Source of the DNA: Bacteroidia bacterium
Lineage (GTDB): Bacteria; Bacteroidota; Bacteroidia; Bacteroidales; Prolixibacteraceae
NCBI GenBank assembly: GCA_025358395.1
Contig: JANYJT010000061.1
Span: forward strand, 1-10,102
Direction: 5' to 3'
Length of the DNA: 10,102 nucleotides
This document shows, one piece after another, positions 6,697 through 10,102 of the stretch (the stretch's first letter is position 1; every line of letters starts with the position of its first letter). Below the pieces are notes generated by a model, which was not told where the DNA came from, searched no databases, and was given only the letters and a program-made list of their open reading frames with translations. Made by a program: the position numbers and the translations under genes.

Positions 6697-7908
6697 ATGA
6701 AAATATTAGTACTCAACTGCGGAAGCTCCTCCATTAAGTATCAGTTCTTCTCTCTTGCCAATAATGCTGTGATAGCCAAGGGCATCGTTGAGAAAATTGG
6801 AATGAAAGGCTCCTTCCTGAAACATGAGAAAGAGGATGGACAGAAAGTTATGTTTGAAGGGGAGATTTTGGACCATAAAATTGGGATTGAATATATTTTG
6901 GGTGTTCTTTCGAGTACCAAACACGGTTGCATAAAGAATTTGGAAGAGATCAGTGCTGTGGGACACCGGGTGGTCCATGGGGGGGAACTCTTTACCGAAA
7001 GCAAGTTGGTTGATGAAGATGTGATTGCCGCGCTGGAGAAATACACTGAACTGGCACCATTGCACAATCCACCAAACTTAAAAGGTATTTACGCACTCAG
7101 GTCGCTGATTCCATCCATTCCGCAGGTGGCAGTTTTTGACACAGCCTTTCATACGAGCATGCCCAAACATGCCTATATGTATGCCATCCCTTATTCGCTC
7201 TACAAAAAATATGGCATTCGCCGTTATGGTTTCCACGGCACAAGCCACAGGTATGTCTACTCAAGGGCTTGCGAAATTCTTGGTGTTGATCCAAAAGGGT
7301 TGAAAATTGTTACCTGTCATCTTGGAAACGGAGCTTCTGTCTGTGCCATCAAAAATGGCATTTCGGTGGATACTTCGATGGGTTTTACTCCGGTGGAGGG
7401 TCTGATCATGGGTTCCCGGTCGGGGGATATCGATATGGGAGCAGTAACTTTCATCATGGACAAGGAGAAAATTGGAACCAAGTCGGCCTCCATACTTTTC
7501 AATAAACACTCCGGATTACTGGGCATCAGCGGCATCTCATCCGACTCGCGCGAAATCCGGGAGGCAGCCAACAATGGCGATGAAAGGTGCTTGCTTGCGA
7601 TAAAAATGTTCGACTACCGGGTCAAAAAATACATTGGAGCCTATGCTGCGGCCATGGGTGGCATCGATCTGCTGATTTTTACGGGTGGGATCGGAGAGAA
7701 TTCGGATACTACCAGAACAGGAATCTGCGAAGGACTTGAGTTTTTGGGTATCGATCTCGATGAAAACATCAATGCAGGATTGAGAAGCAAAGAAATCTCC
7801 ATCAGCAAAAAAGAGTCGAAGGTGAAGGTTATGGTGATACCGACGAACGAGGAGTTGATGATAGCCATTGATACACAGAAGATTATAGAGGAAAAGACTA
7901 AAGGTTAA
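6697..7908 (+). CDS. ackA: Acetate kinase
   Basis: Transfers phosphate from acetyl phosphate to ADP, releasing acetate and ATP (EC 2.7.2.1); the substrate-level phosphorylation step paired with Pta. At 403 residues it has the usual length, and the numbering falls almost on that of the Methanosarcina thermophila enzyme: N7 (LNCGSSS), R91 (GHRVVHGG), H123 (PLHNPPN), D148 (AVFDTAFH), H180 (YGFHGTSH), N211 (HLGNGAS), R241 (MGSRSGDID), and the Glu of TNEE at 385, all matching catalytic or substrate-binding residues there. The phosphate-binding FTGGIGEN is at 328-335. The enzyme therefore looks fully functional. It follows the dehydrogenase-like gene by 66 nt; pta and ackA are more often direct neighbours. 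Its last codons (Lys-Gly-stop) lie in the first unit of a heptad array, as with pta. Confidence 0.97.
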   Translation: MKILVLNCGSSSIKYQFFSLANNAVIAKGIVEKIGMKGSFLKHEKEDGQKVMFEGEILDHKIGIEYILGVLSSTKHGCIKNLEEISAVGHRVVHGGELFTESKLVDEDVIAALEKYTELAPLHNPPNLKGIYALRSLIPSIPQVAVFDTAFHTSMPKHAYMYAIPYSLYKKYGIRRYGFHGTSHRYVYSRACEILGVDPKGLKIVTCHLGNGASVCAIKNGISVDTSMGFTPVEGLIMGSRSGDIDMGAVTFIMDKEKIGTKSASILFNKHSGLLGISGISSDSREIREAANNGDERCLLAIKMFDYRVKKYIGAYAAAMGGIDLLIFTGGIGENSDTTRTGICEGLEFLGIDLDENINAGLRSKEISISKKESKVKVMVIPTNEELMIAIDTQKIIEEKTKG

Positions 7909-7952
7909 AGGTTAAAGGATAAAGGATAAAGGCTAAAGTTAAAAGGATAAAG
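7900..7952 (+). repeat. Heptad tandem array overlapping the ackA stop (left arm of inverted repeat)
   Basis: The 7-nt units read AAAGGTT, AAAGGTT, AAAGGAT, AAAGGAT, AAAGGCT, AAAGTTA, AAAGGAT and a final AAAG. The ackA stop TAA (7906-7908) spans the junction of units 1 and 2. The unit AAAGTTA is identical to the last unit of the array after pta. Bases 7907-7931 are exactly complementary, in inverted order, to 8047-8071. The array begins the 212-nt spacer between ackA and ptb. Function is unknown. Confidence 0.85.
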
Positions 7953-7993
7953 TGGGGGACTCCGGTGATTTGAGCAGGGAATCCGAAAACAGA

Positions 7994-8021
7994 AGATATA
8001 AGGTATAAGAAATAAGAAGAA
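7994..8021 (+). repeat. Short third heptad run between the arms of the inverted repeat
   Basis: Four units with a 7-nt period: AGATATA, AGGTATA, AGAAATA, AGAAGAA. They are purine-rich with A at position 1, like the other arrays, but the units are more diverged and the run is short. It lies inside the 115-nt loop between the inverted heptad blocks. Chance periodicity in AT-rich DNA cannot be excluded. Confidence 0.45.
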
Positions 8022-8046
8022 GTGCTGAAGTATGGCTCGCAGCGTA

Positions 8047-8078
8047 CTTTATCCTTTATCCTTTAACCTTTAGCCTTT
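8047..8078 (-). repeat. Inverted heptad array (right arm of 25-bp inverted repeat)
   Basis: On the plus strand the units read CTTTATC, CTTTATC, CTTTAAC, CTTTAGC and a final CTTT, which is the AAAGG(A/T/C)T family in reverse orientation. Bases 8047-8071 form a perfect 25-bp inverted repeat with 7907-7931, with 115 nt between them. A transcript through this spacer could fold into a long stem; as DNA the arms could recombine or extrude. The array runs directly into the predicted ptb promoter. Confidence 0.85.
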
Positions 8079-8092
8079 TATTCCTACATTTG
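8062..8092 (+). promoter_or_regulatory. Probable Bacteroidetes-type promoter for ptb-buk
   Basis: TACATTTG at 8085-8092 matches TAnnTTTG exactly, and TTTA at 8062-8065 matches 3 of 4 bases of the -33 TTTG box at a 19-nt spacing. The -33 element lies inside the inverted heptad block. Transcription would start near 8099, leaving a leader of about 22 nt before the ptb ATG. This implies that ptb-buk can be expressed separately from pta-ackA. Confidence 0.55.
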
Positions 8093-8120
8093 TGGGTAAA
8101 TTAAAAAGTTCAATAAAAAG

Positions 8121-9020
8121 ATGATAAAAGCTTTGGCAGACTTGTTCCCGGAAGTTCTTCAGCGACCCACAAGGACAGTTATTGTGGTGAGCGCCAACGA
8201 CAACAACTCAATTGAGGCAGCCTACCACGCTGTCAAGGGTGGCCTGATCCATGCGGTGCTGATTGGCGATGAAGATGTAATGAGAAAGATTTGCGCCGAT
8301 GAGAATTTTGATTTTTCGCTTTTTAAAATTATCCATCAACCTGATGACCGGCTGGCCGCGATTCAGGCTGTGGCGATGATCCGCCAGAAAGAGGGTGATA
8401 TCCTCATGAAAGGTCTGATTTCTACGAATATATTTATCAAAGCCATTCTCGACAAAGAAAGGGGGTTGATGGAGCCAGGAAATGTCCTAAGCCATGTAAC
8501 TGTCATTCAGAACCCTAACTATCATAAACTGATGGTGATCAGCGATTCAGCCGTATTGCCATTGCCCGACCTTGGTCAGAAAGTTCAGCAGATCAAATAC
8601 ATGGTCAAAACGGCCAATGCCCTCGGGATTGCATGTCCTAAAGTAGCAGTGATAGCTCCCAGCGAGCAGCTTCTGATGCAGCTTGAGTCGTCCAGAGATG
8701 CTGCGATGCTTGCCAAAATGGGTGATCGCGGTCAGATTACCGGGTGTCTTATTGATGGTCCGCTGGCCCTTGATATCGCCATCGATAAGGAGTCGGCAAC
8801 CATCAAAGGCATCAAAGGGGAGGTGGCAGGGGATGCCGATTGCCTCCTTTTTCCAAATTTGGATGCGGGCAATGTTTTTTACAAAACCAATGTGAAACTG
8901 GCCAAAGCAGAATCAGCCGCCATGCTGGTCGGCGCCAGAGTACCGGCAGTACTCACATCGAGGGGTGATTCCAGCTTAACCAAACAGTATTCTATCGCAT
9001 TAGCTTCTCTTGTTTCCTAA
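8121..9020 (+). CDS. ptb: Phosphate butyryltransferase
   Basis: Exchanges CoA for phosphate on butyryl-CoA or branched-chain acyl-CoA to give the acyl phosphate (EC 2.3.1.19); cytoplasmic, first half of the butyrate-type ATP-yielding route. The 299 residues fit the family size of about 300. It belongs to the same acyltransferase superfamily as Pta but with Ptb-type motifs: GDILMKGLIST (92-102), LSHVTV (123-128), the SDSAVLPLPD block (141-150), IDGPLALDIA (211-220), VAGDADCLLFPNLDAGN (235-251) and VLTSRGDSSLTK (277-288), whose Ser-Arg corresponds to the catalytic Ser-Arg of Pta. The ATG at 8121 begins the conserved N-terminus. It lies 5 nt from the next start (buk), the standard ptb-buk pair. 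True acyl preference (butyrate versus isobutyrate, isovalerate or 2-methylbutyrate) cannot be read from the sequence. Confidence 0.95.
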   Translation: MIKALADLFPEVLQRPTRTVIVVSANDNNSIEAAYHAVKGGLIHAVLIGDEDVMRKICADENFDFSLFKIIHQPDDRLAAIQAVAMIRQKEGDILMKGLISTNIFIKAILDKERGLMEPGNVLSHVTVIQNPNYHKLMVISDSAVLPLPDLGQKVQQIKYMVKTANALGIACPKVAVIAPSEQLLMQLESSRDAAMLAKMGDRGQITGCLIDGPLALDIAIDKESATIKGIKGEVAGDADCLLFPNLDAGNVFYKTNVKLAKAESAAMLVGARVPAVLTSRGDSSLTKQYSIALASLVS

Positions 9021-9025
9021 AATAA

Positions 9026-10102
9026 ATGTTCATGGATAGTTCCGATCTTGTCAGAATTTTGGTGATAAACCCTGGGTCAACCACCACAAAAATTGCCATC
9101 TACGAAAATTCCATCTGTATTTTCCTCAAAACGTTGCATCATTCCGTTGAGGAGATGTCGGCTTATCCTTCGATTACGGATCAATATGCCTTTCGCAGAA
9201 AAACCATCCTGCAGCAGTTGGAAATGGAGGGATTGTCGCTGGATGAGATCCAGGTGGTGATAGGCCGCGGCGGATTGACCTATCCGCTCGAATCGGGCGT
9301 ATACCTTATCAACGAACTGATGGTTCAGCACTGCAAGGAGGGGGTGATGGGCATCCATGCTTCCAATCTTGGTTCGATGATTGCCTTCGATATTGCCCAG
9401 GAGCATCCGGGTATGATGGCTCTGATTGCCGATCCGGTAGTTACCGACGAAATGGACGGCATTGCACGGGTTTCGGGCCATCCGTTGTTTACAAGGCGCT
9501 CCATTTTTCATGCGCTGAACCAGAAAGCGGTAGCCCGTCAGCATGCCATGAAAGTTGGCAGACCTTACGAAGAGCTTGATTTGATCGTGGTCCATCTGGG
9601 TGGCGGTATCTCGGTAGGCGTTCACCAGCATGGAAGGGTCGTCGACGTCAACAATGCCCTCGATGGCGAGGGTCCGTTTTCACCCGAACGAAGTGGATCA
9701 TTGCCTGTTGGTGATTTGGTAAAGCTTTGTTTCAGTGGAAAATACAATTATCAGGAAGTGATGAGTATGATTTCGGGGAATGGGGGTTTAGTCGCCTATT
9801 TGGGTACAAACGATGCCCGGGAGGTAGAGCTTGCCGTGAGACGAGGTGACGAAAAGGCAACCTTTTACCATGAGGCCATGGCTTACCAGATTGCCAAATA
9901 CATCGGCGAGATGGCTACAGTCCTGAAGGGCAAAATTGACGGAATCCTTATCACAGGAGGGATTGCTTTCGACAGAAGACTCATGTCATTGATACGCGAA
10001 AGAGTTGAATTTATCGCACCGGTATCTGTCTATGCCGGTCAGGATGAGCTCAAAGCGCTGGCCACAAATGCCTTGATGGTGGCCAGGGGCGAGGTCGAAG
10101 CA
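9026..10102 (+). CDS. buk: Butyrate kinase (last few codons outside window)
   Basis: Makes ATP and butyrate (or a branched-chain acid) from the acyl phosphate and ADP (EC 2.7.2.7), completing the route begun by Ptb. 359 codons are visible without a stop; family members are near 355-360 residues, so only a few residues are missing. It is an ASKHA-fold acyl kinase like AckA: phosphate motif ILVINPGSTTTK (11-22), GRGGLTYPL, DPVVTDEM, HPLFTRRSIFHALNQK, the hinge glycines VVHLGGGISVG, EGPFSPERSGSLP, SGNGGLVAYLGT and the late ITGGIAFD. I started at ATG 9026, 5 nt after the ptb stop in an A-rich leader; a second in-frame ATG at 9032 would shorten it by two residues and is equally possible. The tight spacing to ptb means the two are almost surely co-transcribed. 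Confidence 0.95.
   Translation, partial: MFMDSSDLVRILVINPGSTTTKIAIYENSICIFLKTLHHSVEEMSAYPSITDQYAFRRKTILQQLEMEGLSLDEIQVVIGRGGLTYPLESGVYLINELMVQHCKEGVMGIHASNLGSMIAFDIAQEHPGMMALIADPVVTDEMDGIARVSGHPLFTRRSIFHALNQKAVARQHAMKVGRPYEELDLIVVHLGGGISVGVHQHGRVVDVNNALDGEGPFSPERSGSLPVGDLVKLCFSGKYNYQEVMSMISGNGGLVAYLGTNDAREVELAVRRGDEKATFYHEAMAYQIAKYIGEMATVLKGKIDGILITGGIAFDRRLMSLIRERVEFIAPVSVYAGQDELKALATNALMVARGEVEA

Noticed and set aside
5586..8078. Heptad arrays as a CRISPR array or an origin with iterons
   Set aside because: Units are only 7 nt, contiguous and without unique spacers; no cas genes, replication initiator or DnaA-box cluster is visible nearby.
9077..9631. 184-codon minus-strand reading frame opposite buk
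   Set aside because: Antisense to a clear butyrate kinase; His- and Asn-rich translation without a known fold.

Overview
The window looks like chromosomal DNA from a fermentative member of the Bacteroidetes (Bacteroidota), probably an anaerobe of the Bacteroidales/Marinilabiliales type. Three things point there: two good matches to the Bacteroidetes -7 promoter box (TAnnTTTG) ahead of genes, start codons that mostly lack a Shine-Dalgarno sequence and sit in A-rich leaders, and a sensor kinase with an N-terminal seven-helix plus PAS layout. The genus cannot be fixed from this sequence alone.

Left half, minus strand (about 4340 down to 1): a signalling cluster transcribed leftward. It begins with a large membrane histidine kinase (7TM-PAS-PAS-GAF-HisKA-HATPase). 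After a 1-nt gap comes a soluble PAS histidine kinase, and after a 125-nt spacer holding a long imperfect palindrome comes a CheY-like receiver protein cut by the window edge. No DNA-binding domain is visible in the part present.

Right half, plus strand (about 4520 to 10102): a fermentation cluster transcribed divergently from the kinases. The order is phosphate acetyltransferase (pta), a 3-hydroxyacyl-CoA dehydrogenase-like protein, acetate kinase (ackA), phosphate butyryltransferase (ptb) and butyrate kinase (buk, missing its last few codons). Together these encode two parallel acyl-CoA -> acyl-phosphate -> acid + ATP routes, one for acetate and one for butyrate or branched-chain acids, with a redox-type acyl-CoA protein between the two acetate genes.

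The most unusual content is small. (1) Degenerate 7-nt tandem repeats fill the spacers after pta and after ackA. In both cases the first unit contains the stop codon of the preceding gene. (2) The ackA-ptb spacer holds a second, inverted block of the same heptads, giving a perfect 25-bp inverted repeat with 115 nt between the arms; its right arm runs into a likely ptb promoter. (3) The dehydrogenase-like protein keeps the NAD fold and the His-Glu pair but has Ile at the position of the catalytic Asn, Thr at the catalytic Ser position, and lacks the usual HFFNP motif. (4) Two further palindromes, at 491-523 and 6665-6680, look like dispersed repeat elements. I do not see a defence system, mobile-element gene, CRISPR array, tRNA or rRNA.
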